64,000 nucleotides of DNA from Streptomyces mobaraensis NBRC 13819 = DSM 40847 (GTDB taxonomy: Bacteria; Actinomycetota; Actinomycetes; Streptomycetales; Streptomycetaceae), in the NCBI RefSeq assembly GCF_017916255.1, contig NZ_CP072827.1:3038001-3102000 (forward strand). The letters are read 5' to 3'. The number at the start of each line of letters is the position of its first letter. Position 1 is the stretch's first letter. Position numbers and translations under genes: made by a program. Positions 37,332 to 47,011 of the stretch are shown here, piece by piece. The notes under the pieces were generated by a model, which did no database searches, was not told the DNA's origin, and worked only from the letters and a program-made list of their open reading frames with translations.

Positions 37332-39137
37332 TCACACGTCTTCGGCCAGTTCCAGCCAGCGCGACTCCAGTTCGTCGCGCTCCGCGGCGAGTTCGCGCAG
37401 TTCGGCGTCGAGCTTGGCCACCGCCTCGAAGTCGGTGGCCTGTTCGGCGATGCGCTCGTGCAGCTTCGCCTCCAGTTCGCTCACCTTGTCGAGCCGGCGC
37501 TCGATCTTCTGGAGCTCCTTCTTGGCGGCCCGGGCGTCGCCCGCGCTCTTCTGCTTGGCGGGCGCGGCGGCGACGGCCGGTGCGGCGGGCGCCGCCGCGT
37601 CGAGGACCGCCTGCCGCCGCTCCAGGTACTCGTCGAGGCCGCGCGGCAGCATCCGCAGGAAGCGGTCGCCGAGCAGCGCGAACACCCGGTCGGTGGTGCG
37701 CTCGACGAAGTACCGGTCGTGGCTGATGACGACCATCGAGCCGGGCCAGCCGTCGAGCAGGTCCTCCAGCTGGGTCAGGGTCTCGATGTCGAGGTCGTTG
37801 GTGGGCTCGTCGAGGAAGAGGACGTTGGGCTCGTCCATCAGCAGCCGCAGCAGCTGGAGGCGGCGGCGCTCACCGCCGGAGAGGTCGCCGACGGGCGTCC
37901 ACTGCTTCTCCTTGGTGAAGCCGAACTTCTCGCACAGCTGCCCCGCGGTCATCTCCCGGCCCTTGCCGAGGTCGACCCGGTCGCGCACCTGCTGGACGGC
38001 CTCCAGCACCCGCAGGGCGGGGTTGAGTTCGGAGACCTCCTGCGACAGGTACGCGAGCTTCACGGTCTTGCCGACCACGACCTTGCCGGCCGCGGGCTGC
38101 TTCTCACCGTCCGTCCGGGCGGCCTCGGCGAGGGTGCGCAGCAGCGAGGTCTTGCCGGCGCCGTTGACGCCGACCAGGCCGATCCGGTCGCCGGGGCCGA
38201 GCTGCCAGGTCAGGTGCTCGATCAGGACCTTGGGGCCGGCCTGGACGGTCACGTTCTCCAGGTCGAAGACGGTCTTGCCCAGCCGCGAGCCGGCGAACTT
38301 CATCAGCTCGGCGCTGTCGCGCGGCGGCGGGACGTCGGCGATCAGCTCGTTGGCGGCCTCGATGCGGAAGCGCGGCTTGCTGGTGCGGGCCGGGGCGCCG
38401 CGGCGCAGCCAGGCGAGCTCCTTGCGCATCAGGTTCTGCCGCTTGGCCTCCTCGGAGGCGGCGATCCGCTCGCGCTCGGCGCGGGCGAAGACGTAGTCGC
38501 TGTAGCCGCCCTCGTACTCGTGGACCGTGCCGCGCTGGACGTCCCACATGCGGGTGCACACCTGGTCGAGGAACCAGCGGTCGTGCGTGACGCAGACGAG
38601 CGCCGAGCGGCGCGCCCGCAGGTGGCCGGCGAGCCAGGAGATGCCCTCGACGTCCAGGTGGTTGGTGGGCTCGTCGAGGACGATGAGGTCCTGCTCGGCG
38701 ATCAGCAGCTTGGCGAGCGCGATGCGCCGCCGCTCGCCGCCGGAGAGCGGGCCGATGACGGTGTCCAGGCCCTGCGGGAAGCCGGGCAGGTCGAGGCCGC
38801 CGAAGAGGCCGGTGAGGACGTCGCGGATCTTGGCGTTGCCCGCCCACTCGTGGTCGGCGAGGTCGCCGATGACCTCGTGCCGGACGGTGGCCTCGGGGTC
38901 GAGGGAGTCGTGCTGGGTGAGGACGCCGAGGCGCACGTGGCCCGCGTGGGTGACGCGGCCCTTGTCGGCGTCCTCCAGCTTGGCGAGGATGCGGATCAGG
39001 GTGGTCTTGCCGTCGCCGTTGCGGCCGACCACGCCGATCCGGTCGCCCTCGTTGACACCGAGGGAGACGCCGTCGAGCAGCGCACGGGTGCCGTACACCT
39101 TGTCGACGGCTTCCAGATTGACCAGGTTGGCTGCCAT
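37332..39137 (-). CDS. ABC-F family ATPase (Uup-like)
   Basis: A 601-aa soluble protein with two ABC cassettes and no membrane segment, the mark of ABC-F translation factors and ribosome-protection proteins. Cassette 1 has GRNGDGKTT, LSGGERRRIALAKLL and VLDEPTNHLD. Cassette 2 has GVNGAGKTS, LSGGERRRLQLLRLL and FLDEPTNDLD. The linker between them (RKELAWLRRGAPARTSKPRFR) is typical. The C-terminal 70 residues form a coiled coil (KKELQKIERRLDKVSELEAKL), as in Uup. It is probably a housekeeping translation factor, but sequence alone cannot exclude antibiotic resistance. Confidence 0.93.
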   Translation of the reverse strand: MAANLVNLEAVDKVYGTRALLDGVSLGVNEGDRIGVVGRNGDGKTTLIRILAKLEDADKGRVTHAGHVRLGVLTQHDSLDPEATVRHEVIGDLADHEWAGNAKIRDVLTGLFGGLDLPGFPQGLDTVIGPLSGGERRRIALAKLLIAEQDLIVLDEPTNHLDVEGISWLAGHLRARRSALVCVTHDRWFLDQVCTRMWDVQRGTVHEYEGGYSDYVFARAERERIAASEEAKRQNLMRKELAWLRRGAPARTSKPRFRIEAANELIADVPPPRDSAELMKFAGSRLGKTVFDLENVTVQAGPKVLIEHLTWQLGPGDRIGLVGVNGAGKTSLLRTLAEAARTDGEKQPAAGKVVVGKTVKLAYLSQEVSELNPALRVLEAVQQVRDRVDLGKGREMTAGQLCEKFGFTKEKQWTPVGDLSGGERRRLQLLRLLMDEPNVLFLDEPTNDLDIETLTQLEDLLDGWPGSMVVISHDRYFVERTTDRVFALLGDRFLRMLPRGLDEYLERRQAVLDAAAPAAPAVAAAPAKQKSAGDARAAKKELQKIERRLDKVSELEAKLHERIAEQATDFEAVAKLDAELRELAAERDELESRWLELAEDV

Positions 39138-39232
39138 TCCGCTCCTCGCTCCGCGGTCTCCCCTTCAGGAGCCCTGTGGTCCTCCCTTCAGGATCCCACG
39201 CCCGCCGGGCGGCCCGGCCGCGGAGTCTCCGC

Positions 39233-41764
39233 TCACGCCTTCGCCGCCTCCACGGGCCGGGTGCGCAGCGCGGCCCAGGTGGGCAGGAGCGTCGAGACGA
39301 GGGTGACGGCCCCGGCCGCGGCCACCACCGCCAGGTAGACCGCGGCGGGCCCGGACGGCCGCCAGGTGCCGGAGACGGACAGGTTGAACGGGACGAGCGT
39401 GGTGGCCGCCGCGAGGGTGCCGAGGATCAGCCCGACGGCGGCGACGTAGAGGCTCTCGACCGCCATCATCCGCAGCACCTGGCCCTTGGTGGCCCCGGTG
39501 AGCCGCTGGAGCGCGAACTCCCGGCGGCGGGCGCCGACCGCGACGACGGTCGAGTTGACGACGGCGAGGGTGGTGTAGGCCACGAGCATGCCCACGATGA
39601 GGTAGTTCGCCCACATCTGGGTGCGGGTGTTCTGCGTGCTCGCGGCGATCACCGCGTCCCGGTCGCTGACCTTCAGCCCGGGGTGCCGGACCGCCAGCCG
39701 CCCCAGCTCGTCGGTGAGCCGCTCGACGGGAACGCCGGGCGCGGCCTTGACCAGGATCTGCGTCGGCAGACCCACGGTGGTGTGCGGGGCGAGCAGGGTG
39801 GTGCTGGTGAGGGCCGTCTCGAAGCCCTCGCGGGCCGGGAAGAGGGCCACGATCCGGACGTCCACCGAGGCGCCGTCGCCCATCCGCAGCCCGATGGTGT
39901 CGCCGACCCCGCGGTGCATCCGCCGGGCGGCGGCCTCGGGGAGCGCGACGGCGTTCCCCTTGAGGTCGGCCAGCCGGCCGGCGGTCGGCCGGGTCGCGAG
40001 GACCTGTCCGGCGCCCTCGGCGTCGACGCCCTGGAGGGTCGTGCCGCGCTTGTTCTCCCCGCCGTCGTGCGGGCGTTCCGTGAACACCGTGCCGGTGACG
40101 GACGCGCTCGCCGCGGCGACGCCGGGCAGCCCGCGCACGGTGGCCACCAGCGCCGGGTCGACGCCGCCGGCCGCCGAGGTGAGCACCGCGTCGGCCCGCA
40201 GGTTCCCGGTGAACTCCCGGTCGGTGGCGGCGGCCACGCTGGTCTGGAGGTAGAGCATGCCGGTGGTGATGGCCGTCGCCAGCATCACCGGGGTGGCGAC
40301 GGCGGCCGTACGGAGCGCGCTCGCCCGGCAGTTGAGGGCGGCCAGCCGGCCGGACGCGCCGGTCAGCAGGCGCACCGGCCAGTGCAGCAGCACGCTCACG
40401 AGCTTCACGAACCACGGCCCCAGCAGCGCCAGGCCGATGACGCAGCACATCACCGTCGGCCCGGCCGTGCTCGCCGCCACCGGGCCGCGCAGGACCAGCG
40501 CGGTCACCAGCGCGAGGGCGGTGGCGCCGGCCAGGAACAGCAGCCCGAGGCCCAGCCGCACGGGATGGAACCACCGCTGCGGCGCGGCGGCCTCGCCCAG
40601 CGCCTCGACCGGCTTGGCGCGCACGGCCCGCAGGGTGCCGACGAGCGCGCCGACGACGGCCGTCAGCAGGAGGGAGCCGTACGCGGGCAGGGTGGGGATC
40701 CAGCCCTGGCTGAACTCGACGGTCTCCGCCACCATGCCCGTGTCCGTCATCCGCCCGAACAGCCAACGGCCCAGCGCGGGACCGGCCGGCCACGCGGCCG
40801 CCCCGGCGAACACGGCGATCAGCAGCGTCTCGCCGAGGAGCAGCCGGCGGATCTGGCCCGTCGTGGCGCCGACGGCCCGCAGCAGGGCCAGCTCGCGGAA
40901 CCGCTGCCGGGCGGACAGCCCCACCGTGCCGGCCACGACGAACATCGCCACGGTGATACCCAGCCCGCCGAACACCCCGGAGATCGCGACCAGGTCCTCG
41001 CCGCCCGTGACCACCTCGGGGTGCTCGACCGCACCCCGGTCGTCACCGGTCAGCAGGGTGACGGACTGCCCGGCGAGCGCCGCCTTGACGCCCTTGCGGA
41101 CAACGGCGGTATCGGCGCCCGGCCCGGTGACGACCGCGATGTCGGCGACCGTGCCGGGGTGGGCGGAGAGCCGCTCGGCGTCCGGCGCCGAGAAGAACAG
41201 TGTCCGCCGCGGCACGTCCCGCCCGGCGGCGGGCCGGGCCACGCCGCTCACCCGGTACTCGGCGGCGCCGCCGTGCGCGGCGACGCGGACGCGGTCGCCC
41301 GGGCCGGCGTGGGCGCGCCCGGCGAGGGCCGCGTCGAGGACGACCTCCCCGCGGCGGGGCGCCGCGCCTTCCGCGAGGGTGTACGGAGTGAGGGCCGCGG
41401 ACTCCCACCCGTGCGCCTCCGCCGTCCCGCCCCCGTCCGGCAGCGCGACGTCGAACGTCCGCTCCCCGACGGCCGTCCGCACGCCGGGCACGGCCCTGAC
41501 CTCGTCCACCAGCCCGGCCGGCAGCTCGACGCGCTCCGCGAGCACCCGCTGCTTCTTGTCGCCCGGCTGGTGGTGGATCCGGTCGCCCGTGACCAGGATC
41601 CGCGCCCCGGCGAGGCGCTGCGGCGGGACGTTGTTGCGGATGCCCGTCTCCATCAGACCGCCACAGGCCATCACGATCGCGGCGCCGATGAAGAGCGCCA
41701 CGAAGGTGGCGAAGAAGGCGCCGGCTCTGTGGCGGAGGGAGCGGAGGGCGAGTTTGCCGATCAT
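39233..41764 (-). CDS. FtsX-type ABC permease without an adjacent ATPase
   Basis: An 843-aa duplicated FtsX permease: an N-terminal helix (LRHRAGAFFATFVALFIGAAIVMACG) and an extracytoplasmic domain. A first three-helix FtsX block follows (LGITVAMFVVAGTVGLSARQRFRELALLRAVGATTGQIRRLL). A central pair of helices leads to a second extracytoplasmic domain and the C-terminal block (YTTLAVVNSTVVAVGARRREFALQRLTGATKGQVLRMMAVES). These need a LolD-type ATPase, normally the gene before them. Here the upstream neighbour is an intergenic element and then ispE, and the downstream neighbour is an ABC-F protein that is not a transporter subunit. The ATPase must be elsewhere or has been lost. Confidence 0.9.
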   Translation of the reverse strand: MIGKLALRSLRHRAGAFFATFVALFIGAAIVMACGGLMETGIRNNVPPQRLAGARILVTGDRIHHQPGDKKQRVLAERVELPAGLVDEVRAVPGVRTAVGERTFDVALPDGGGTAEAHGWESAALTPYTLAEGAAPRRGEVVLDAALAGRAHAGPGDRVRVAAHGGAAEYRVSGVARPAAGRDVPRRTLFFSAPDAERLSAHPGTVADIAVVTGPGADTAVVRKGVKAALAGQSVTLLTGDDRGAVEHPEVVTGGEDLVAISGVFGGLGITVAMFVVAGTVGLSARQRFRELALLRAVGATTGQIRRLLLGETLLIAVFAGAAAWPAGPALGRWLFGRMTDTGMVAETVEFSQGWIPTLPAYGSLLLTAVVGALVGTLRAVRAKPVEALGEAAAPQRWFHPVRLGLGLLFLAGATALALVTALVLRGPVAASTAGPTVMCCVIGLALLGPWFVKLVSVLLHWPVRLLTGASGRLAALNCRASALRTAAVATPVMLATAITTGMLYLQTSVAAATDREFTGNLRADAVLTSAAGGVDPALVATVRGLPGVAAASASVTGTVFTERPHDGGENKRGTTLQGVDAEGAGQVLATRPTAGRLADLKGNAVALPEAAARRMHRGVGDTIGLRMGDGASVDVRIVALFPAREGFETALTSTTLLAPHTTVGLPTQILVKAAPGVPVERLTDELGRLAVRHPGLKVSDRDAVIAASTQNTRTQMWANYLIVGMLVAYTTLAVVNSTVVAVGARRREFALQRLTGATKGQVLRMMAVESLYVAAVGLILGTLAAATTLVPFNLSVSGTWRPSGPAAVYLAVVAAAGAVTLVSTLLPTWAALRTRPVEAAKA

Positions 41765-41833
41765 TCCCGCAACGCTAGGTTTCGCGGCGGGCCCGGCCCA
41801 TGGGAGCAGCGGGTGGGTGGGGGGTGGGGTTTT

Positions 41834-41992
41834 CCCCAGCCCCGCCCCTTCACCGTTTCCTGGGGCTGCCGCCCCAGACCCCGCTTGTCGCGGCTTCGCC
41901 GCTCGTCCTCAAGCTCCCCCAGAGGGGGCACCCCCCGCAAGAAACTGGGGGCACCTCCCAGCGGTAGCTGGGGGAGAAAGGGCGGGGCCGGG
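41834..41992. repeat. Intergenic palindromic element, decayed copy
   Basis: It begins with CCCCGCCCCTTCACCGTTTCCTGGGGC and GCCCCAG, then a GCGGCTTCGCCGC hairpin and CGTCCTCAAGCT. There the core word breaks off into CCCCCAGAGGGGGC and AAGAAACTGGGGG. It lies immediately downstream of the ispE stop codon (leftward). Confidence 0.6.
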
Positions 41993-41994
41993 GC

Positions 41995-42912
41995 TCACCC
42001 CACCACGGTGGCACCCACCACCGGCCCCGACGCCACCCGAACGGACCGGCACGTGCCCGACGCCCGCAACGCCGCGGCCACCCGCTCCGCCTCCTCCGCA
42101 CTCTTCGCGAGGAAAGCGGTCGTCGGCCCCGACCCCGACACCATCGCCGCGAGCGCCCCGGCCGCCGACCCGGCCGAAAGCGTCTCCGCCAGCGACGGCC
42201 GCAACGAAACCGCCGCTTCCTGAAGGTCGTTGGCAACGGCCCCGGCCAGCGCGCCCGCGTCCCCGACGCGCAGAGCGTCCAGCAGCACGGCGGACGCCGA
42301 AGGCTGCTCGGGCCCCGGATCCGTCCCCGCCTCCGCCCGCAACCGGTCGCACTCCGCGTACACGGCCGGCGTGGACAGCCCGCCGTCCGCGAGGCCGAAG
42401 ACCCAGTGGAACGTCCCGCCCGCCTCCAGCGGGGTCAGCCGCTCGCCGCGCCCGAGGCCGAGCGCGACCCCGCCGAGCAGGCCGAACGGCACGTCGCTGC
42501 CCAACTCCGCGCAGATGCCGAGGAGTTCGTCCCGCGACGCTCCCGTCCCCCACAGTGCGTCGCAGGCGAGCAGCGCGCCCGCGCCGTCCGCGCTGCCGCC
42601 CGCCATGCCGCCGGCGACGGGGATGTCCTTGTCGATGTGGAGGTGGACGCGTGCGTCGCGCCCGTACCGCTCGGCGAGAGCGAGGGCCGCGCGGGCGGCG
42701 AGGTTGGAGGTGTCGAGGGGGACCTGGTCGGCGTCGGGGCCGGAGCACGTCACTCGCAGTTCGTCGGCCGGCGTCGCGGTGACGCGGTCGTACAACGAGA
42801 CGGCGAGGAAGACGTTGGCCAGGTTGTGGAAGCCGTCGGGGCGCGGCCCGGCGACGGCCAGCTGGACGTTGACCTTGGCGGGCACGCGGACGGTGACGGA
42901 CTGCGCGGTCAC
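41995..42912 (-). CDS. ispE: 4-diphosphocytidyl-2-C-methyl-D-erythritol kinase
   Basis: ATP-dependent GHMP kinase of the MEP isoprenoid pathway (305 aa). Visible are VRVPAKVNVQLAVAGPRPDGFHNL at the N-terminus, the ATP loop IPVAGGMAGGSADGAGALL, GSDVPFGLLGG and the C-terminal VSGSGPTTAFL. GTG start with GAGGAG upstream. It follows rsmA by 54 bases in a leftward cluster with rpfB and tatD, a gene order also known in mycobacteria. Confidence 0.96.
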   Translation of the reverse strand: MTAQSVTVRVPAKVNVQLAVAGPRPDGFHNLANVFLAVSLYDRVTATPADELRVTCSGPDADQVPLDTSNLAARAALALAERYGRDARVHLHIDKDIPVAGGMAGGSADGAGALLACDALWGTGASRDELLGICAELGSDVPFGLLGGVALGLGRGERLTPLEAGGTFHWVFGLADGGLSTPAVYAECDRLRAEAGTDPGPEQPSASAVLLDALRVGDAGALAGAVANDLQEAAVSLRPSLAETLSAGSAAGALAAMVSGSGPTTAFLAKSAEEAERVAAALRASGTCRSVRVASGPVVGATVVG

Positions 42913-42966
42913 GGAGGACGGCTCCTCGGATCGGGACGGGCGGACGACGGAAAGCGTAGGGCCCGC

Positions 42967-43854
42967 TCAGCCCGCCTTGTGCTCGGTCTTGTGCTCGGCG
43001 ATGGCCACGAACTCGTCCACGGTCAGCGACTCGCCGCGCGCCTGCGGCGAGATCCCGGCGGCGACCAGCGCCGCCTCGGCCGCCGCCGCGGAGCCCGCCC
43101 AGCCGGCGAGCGCCGCGCGCAGCGTCTTGCGCCGCTGGGCGAAGGCGGCGTCGACGACGGCGAAGACCTCTTCCCTGGTCGCCGTGGTGGCGATGGGTTC
43201 GGCGCGGCGGACGAGGGAGACGAGGCCGGAGTCGACGTTCGGGGCGGGCCAGAAGACGTTGCGGCCGATGGCGCCGGCCCGCTTGACGTCGGCGTACCAG
43301 GCGGCCTTGACCGACGGGACGCCGTAGACCTTGGAGCCGGGCGGGGCGGCGAGCCGGTCGGCGACCTCGGCCTGGACCATGACGAGCGTCCGCTCGATGC
43401 TGGGGAAACGCTCCAGCATGTGCAGCAGGACGGGCACGGCGACGTTGTAGGGGAGGTTGGCGACCAGCGCGGTGGGCGGCGGGCCGGGCAGCTCGGTGAC
43501 GCGCATGGCGTCGCTGTGCACGAGTGCGAAGCGGTCGGCGCGGTCGGGCAGCCGGGCGGCGATGGTCGAGGGCAGGGCCGCGGCCAGGACGTCGTCGATC
43601 TCGACGGCGGTGACCCGGTCGGCGGCCTCCAGCAGGGCCAGCGTCAGCGACCCCAGGCCGGGGCCGACCTCGACGACCACGTCGTCGGGGCGCACCTCGG
43701 CGGTGCGGACGATGCGCCGGACCGTGTTGGCGTCGATCACGAAGTTCTGACCGCGCTGCTTGGTGGGGCGCACCCCGAGGGCGGCGGCCAGTTCGCGGAT
43801 GTCGGCGGGGCCGAGCAGGGCGCCGGACTCGTCTGTGCTGGGGCTGGAGCTCAC
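42967..43854 (-). CDS. rsmA: 16S rRNA dimethyladenosine transferase RsmA/KsgA
   Basis: Dimethylates A1518 and A1519 of 16S rRNA late in 30S assembly. The 295-aa protein has the SAM motif [17 protein letters not shown], the adenine-binding [14 protein letters not shown]-like [10 protein letters not shown] at the N-terminus, and [14 protein letters not shown]. The GTG start overlaps the rpfB stop by GTGA, tying synthesis to that gene. Loss of this enzyme elsewhere gives kasugamycin resistance. Confidence 0.97.
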   Translation of the reverse strand: MSSSPSTDESGALLGPADIRELAAALGVRPTKQRGQNFVIDANTVRRIVRTAEVRPDDVVVEVGPGLGSLTLALLEAADRVTAVEIDDVLAAALPSTIAARLPDRADRFALVHSDAMRVTELPGPPPTALVANLPYNVAVPVLLHMLERFPSIERTLVMVQAEVADRLAAPPGSKVYGVPSVKAAWYADVKRAGAIGRNVFWPAPNVDSGLVSLVRRAEPIATTATREEVFAVVDAAFAQRRKTLRAALAGWAGSAAAAEAALVAAGISPQARGESLTVDEFVAIAEHKTEHKAG

Positions 43855-45446
43855 CCGTGAAGTTTACGGCCGCACACGGGCCACGGGCTCGCCCCCCGGC
43901 GGACGTAGAGCTTCTTGGCGCGCAGGGTCTGCTCCTCGGCGCTGGCGTCCTGTGGGCGCCCGCTGCCGCCGAGCGACTGCCAGGTGCCGACGTCGAACTG
44001 GTACAGCCCGCCGTACGTGCCCGACGGATCCACCGCGTCCGGCCGCCCGCCGGCCTCGCACTGGGCGAGCCCGTGCCAGTTCAGGCCCTCCGCGCCCTGC
44101 ACGGTGCTGGGCATCTTCTTGGTGCCCACCTTGATGATCTGGGTGCGGGGCTCGCGGACGATCTCGGAGGAGAGCTTGCGGGGCTTCTGGCGGACGCCGT
44201 TCACGGTCCGGAGCGCGTAGGTGATGCGTTCGACGCCCTTCTCGCCGCGCTGGGCGACGACCTCGGTGCCCTTGGCGAGGTGGGGGTCGTCGTGGCGTTC
44301 GGTGGTGAAGTCGATCGGCACCTCGCGGACCTCGCGGCCGCCGGTGATGCGCATGATCGAGACGGTCTGGCCGTCGCGGGGGAAGCTGTCGGGGTCGACG
44401 GACGTGGTGTCCTCGCCGTTGAGGGTGATCCCGGCCTGTTCGAGGGCCTCGCGGACGGTCGCGGCGTTGGTGCGGATGGTGCGGGTGCGGCCGTCGGCCA
44501 TGAAGGTCAGGGTCCGCTCGGTGCGGACGTCCAGGTCGAGGCCGTGCCGGCCGATGGGCGCGGAGCGGGAGGCGGACAGGTAGGCGCCCTCGGCCCGGAC
44601 GCCGAGCTGGCGCAGGGCGCCGTCCACGGTCCGCGCGGTGGTCCACACCTGGCGGCGCTCCCCGTCGAGGGTGAGGGTGACCGGGCGGCCGTAGCGGACG
44701 ATGACGCGGTCGCCGGAGGCCAGGTCGTGGTGGCGGCCGGGGGCGACGATGTCGTGCTCACCGACGGCCATGCCCTCGTCGGCCAGCAGCTCCTCGACGT
44801 CGTCCGCGAAGGTGTGCAGGGTGCGCGGGGTGCCGTCGACGCTGAGCTGGACGGACTTGTCACCGGCGACGAACGCGGAGGTGCCGCCGGCCAGGAAGGC
44901 GACCACCAGGGCCTGCGGGAGCAGCCGGCGCAGCGGGTCGCCGCCCTGCCGGGGGGCGGCCCGGGCGGCCCGCTTGCGCCGCCCGGCCCTGCGGGCGCCG
45001 GCCCGGCCGGGCGGGGGCGCCTCGCCGTGCAGGTCGTCGGGGGGCTCGCCGTCGGGCTCGTCGTCGAGGGCGCTGAACGGGCCGCTCCGGGGGGTGTCCT
45101 CCGGCCCGTCCTCCTCGGAGGGGACGGCGACGGCGGGCGCGTACCCCTCGTACGGGTGACCCTCGTACGAGGGGTGGACGACGCCGGTGAGCACGGTGGC
45201 GGCGGGCGGCGGCGCGGCCGTGCCGGGCGGGGCGGAGGTCTGCCGGGGCACGTACGCCTCGTAGCCGGCGTACGTCCCAGGGCTCCCCTGGCCGGGCCGG
45301 CTTCCCAGCCCGTGCCCGCCCAGCCCGCCGTGGGGCCCGTACGGCTCGGACTGGCCGTGGTCGCCGTGGGGCGCGTACGGCCCGTACGGCGGCGGCTCGG
45401 CCGCACCGCGGCGCGCGGCGTGGGGGCTGCCCTGCGGATGGCTCAC
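43851..45446 (-). CDS. rpfB: Resuscitation-promoting factor, RpfB type
   Basis: Cell-wall hydrolase/growth factor acting on dormant cells and spores. The 531-aa protein has an unusual 175-residue Pro/Gly/Tyr-rich cytoplasmic N-terminus ending in an Arg-rich patch. A single membrane anchor (177-195) and three DUF348 repeats follow (about 198-240, 255-295 and 310-350). Then come a G5 domain (about 355-440) and the transglycosylase-like RPF domain (about 452-531) with catalytic Glu464 in [13 protein letters not shown] and [12 protein letters not shown]. Start overlap with rsmA downstream implies coupling. A GGGTGAC/GTCACCC hairpin lies in the 100-base gap to tatD. Confidence 0.95.
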   Translation of the reverse strand: MSHPQGSPHAARRGAAEPPPYGPYAPHGDHGQSEPYGPHGGLGGHGLGSRPGQGSPGTYAGYEAYVPRQTSAPPGTAAPPPAATVLTGVVHPSYEGHPYEGYAPAVAVPSEEDGPEDTPRSGPFSALDDEPDGEPPDDLHGEAPPPGRAGARRAGRRKRAARAAPRQGGDPLRRLLPQALVVAFLAGGTSAFVAGDKSVQLSVDGTPRTLHTFADDVEELLADEGMAVGEHDIVAPGRHHDLASGDRVIVRYGRPVTLTLDGERRQVWTTARTVDGALRQLGVRAEGAYLSASRSAPIGRHGLDLDVRTERTLTFMADGRTRTIRTNAATVREALEQAGITLNGEDTTSVDPDSFPRDGQTVSIMRITGGREVREVPIDFTTERHDDPHLAKGTEVVAQRGEKGVERITYALRTVNGVRQKPRKLSSEIVREPRTQIIKVGTKKMPSTVQGAEGLNWHGLAQCEAGGRPDAVDPSGTYGGLYQFDVGTWQSLGGSGRPQDASAEEQTLRAKKLYVRRGASPWPVCGRKLHG

Positions 45447-45546
45447 GACACTCCACTGGGTCCGGACTGACGGGACCGGGACTGTAGCGGAGGCGGGGTG
45501 ACTCTCCCAAGCCCGTCCGTCACCCTGTGTCGTCGGGATCCGGGGG

Positions 45547-46464
45547 TCAGTACTGGAACGCGCGTGCGGTATTCGCCGCGACCGCCGTGGCCAGGGCGTC
45601 CTCGTCCACGCCCTTCACCGCGGCCATCGCCCGGAGAGTGACCGGAATGAGGTACGGCGCGTTGGGCCGTCCGCGATACGGGACGGGGGTGAGGAACGGC
45701 GCGTCGGTCTCGACGAGGATCCGGTCCAGCGGGGCGACCGCCAGGGCGTCGCGCAGCGGCTGCGCGTTCTTGAAGGTGACGTTCCCGGCGAAGGAGAGGT
45801 AGTAGCCGGCCTCGGCGCAGACCTTGGCCATCGCCGCGTCCCCCGAGAAGCAGTGGAAGACGACCGTCTCGGGCGCCCCCTCCTCGGCGAGCACCCGCAG
45901 GACGTCGTCGTGCGCGTCCCGGTCGTGGATGACGAGGGCCTTGCCGTGCCGCTTGGCGATGGCGATGTGCCGGCGGAACGAGCGCTCCTGCGCGGCGACG
46001 CCCTCGGGGCCGGTGCGGAAGAAGTCGAGGCCGGTCTCCCCCACGCCGCGGACCTGGTCCAGGGCGGCCAGGGCGTCGATCTCGTCCAGGGCCGCGTCGA
46101 GGGCGGCGTCGCCGCCGGGCTCGCGGGCGCCCTGACGGGACCAGCCGTCGGGATCGCCGAGGACGATCCGGGGCGCTTCGTTGGGGTGCAGGGCCACGGT
46201 GGCCCAGACGGCGTCGTGGGCGGCGGCCGTCTCGGCGGCCCAGCGGGAACCGGCCAGGTCGCACCCCACCTGGATCACCGTCGTGACCCCGACGGCGGCG
46301 GCCTTGGCCAGGGCTTCGGCGACCGTGCCGCCCTGCATGTCCAGATGGGTGTGCGAGTCGGCCACGGGCACGTTCAGCGGCGCCGGCGGGGGCGGAGGGA
46401 CGTCCTTGTCATCCTTCTTCCGCCCGCCGTCCGCCGTGCCGCTGTTCGATGCTTTCGCCGCCAT
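45547..46464 (-). CDS. tatD: TatD-family metal-dependent deoxyribonuclease
   Basis: A 305-aa TIM-barrel hydrolase with the metal ligands of the family: DSHTHLD near residue 37, GETGLDFF (Glu), IHDRDAHDD, HCFSGD and the ETDAPFLTP Asp near the C-terminus. It has 3'-5' exonuclease/DNase activity in homologues. The N-terminal 30 residues are a Lys/Asp/Pro-rich extension. It is followed by rpfB, rsmA and ispE on the same strand, the standard actinobacterial order. Confidence 0.95.
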   Translation of the reverse strand: MAAKASNSGTADGGRKKDDKDVPPPPPAPLNVPVADSHTHLDMQGGTVAEALAKAAAVGVTTVIQVGCDLAGSRWAAETAAAHDAVWATVALHPNEAPRIVLGDPDGWSRQGAREPGGDAALDAALDEIDALAALDQVRGVGETGLDFFRTGPEGVAAQERSFRRHIAIAKRHGKALVIHDRDAHDDVLRVLAEEGAPETVVFHCFSGDAAMAKVCAEAGYYLSFAGNVTFKNAQPLRDALAVAPLDRILVETDAPFLTPVPYRGRPNAPYLIPVTLRAMAAVKGVDEDALATAVAANTARAFQY

Positions 46465-46531
46465 GGTCGGGATTCTAGGGACCGCTCCCGGGCCGCGCCC
46501 GGGGCGGGTGCCCCGCTCCCGGCCGACCCGC

Positions 46532-47011
46532 CTACTTGCGGTGGAAGGGGTGCAGCAGGTCGGAGAGGTGCCAGTGGCGCGGTTCCCGGGGGGCGCGCCG
46601 CTGCTCGTTGCCGACCGGGATGCCGCCGCTCATGAACGGCCCGGCGGGCGAGGACGGCGACACGGTCGTCCGGGAGGCCAGGTGCAGGGCGTCCGCGATC
46701 TGGGAGACCTGCCCCGAGCGCATGATGCGGACGAGGTGCTCCCCGCAGTTGGGGCAGGTGGGGCGGGTGAGCGGCGACGGGACGCGGTTGCCGTCCGTGT
46801 GGTACGTGACGAAGGGCCGTCCCTCCGGGTCCACGTGGTGCTCTATCTCGTACGACTGTTCCCAGCTGTGCGCGCACCTCATGCAGGCGAAGGCGTAGGA
46901 CTCGTGCACCGTGTCGCGGCCCGTCCGGACGGCCGGCGCACCGGGTTCCGTCGCGGTGCGGATGGCGGTGCCGGACTCCACGCCTCGTGAGGTCCCTGCG
47001 GTCTCGCTCAT
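46532..47011 (-). CDS. Small zinc-ribbon protein, unknown function
   Basis: A 159-aa soluble protein. The central domain (about 40-100) has two cysteine pairs, CMRC (AFACMRCAHSWEQSYEI) and CPNC (RPTCPNCGEHLVRIM), separated by about 35 residues; this suggests one zinc-ribbon. The C-terminal tail is disordered and basic (RRAPREPRHWHLSDLLHPFHRK). GAGGAG precedes the ATG at 47011. It is on the tatD strand, 67 bases upstream, and could be co-transcribed. I do not recognise a characterised family. Confidence 0.8.
   Translation of the reverse strand: MSETAGTSRGVESGTAIRTATEPGAPAVRTGRDTVHESYAFACMRCAHSWEQSYEIEHHVDPEGRPFVTYHTDGNRVPSPLTRPTCPNCGEHLVRIMRSGQVSQIADALHLASRTTVSPSSPAGPFMSGGIPVGNEQRRAPREPRHWHLSDLLHPFHRK

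Noticed and set aside
37332..39137. ABC-F protein as the missing ATPase of the neighbouring FtsX permease
   Set aside because: Its two cassettes are joined by the ABC-F linker and followed by a Uup-like coiled coil. ABC-F proteins act on ribosomes, not as transporter subunits.
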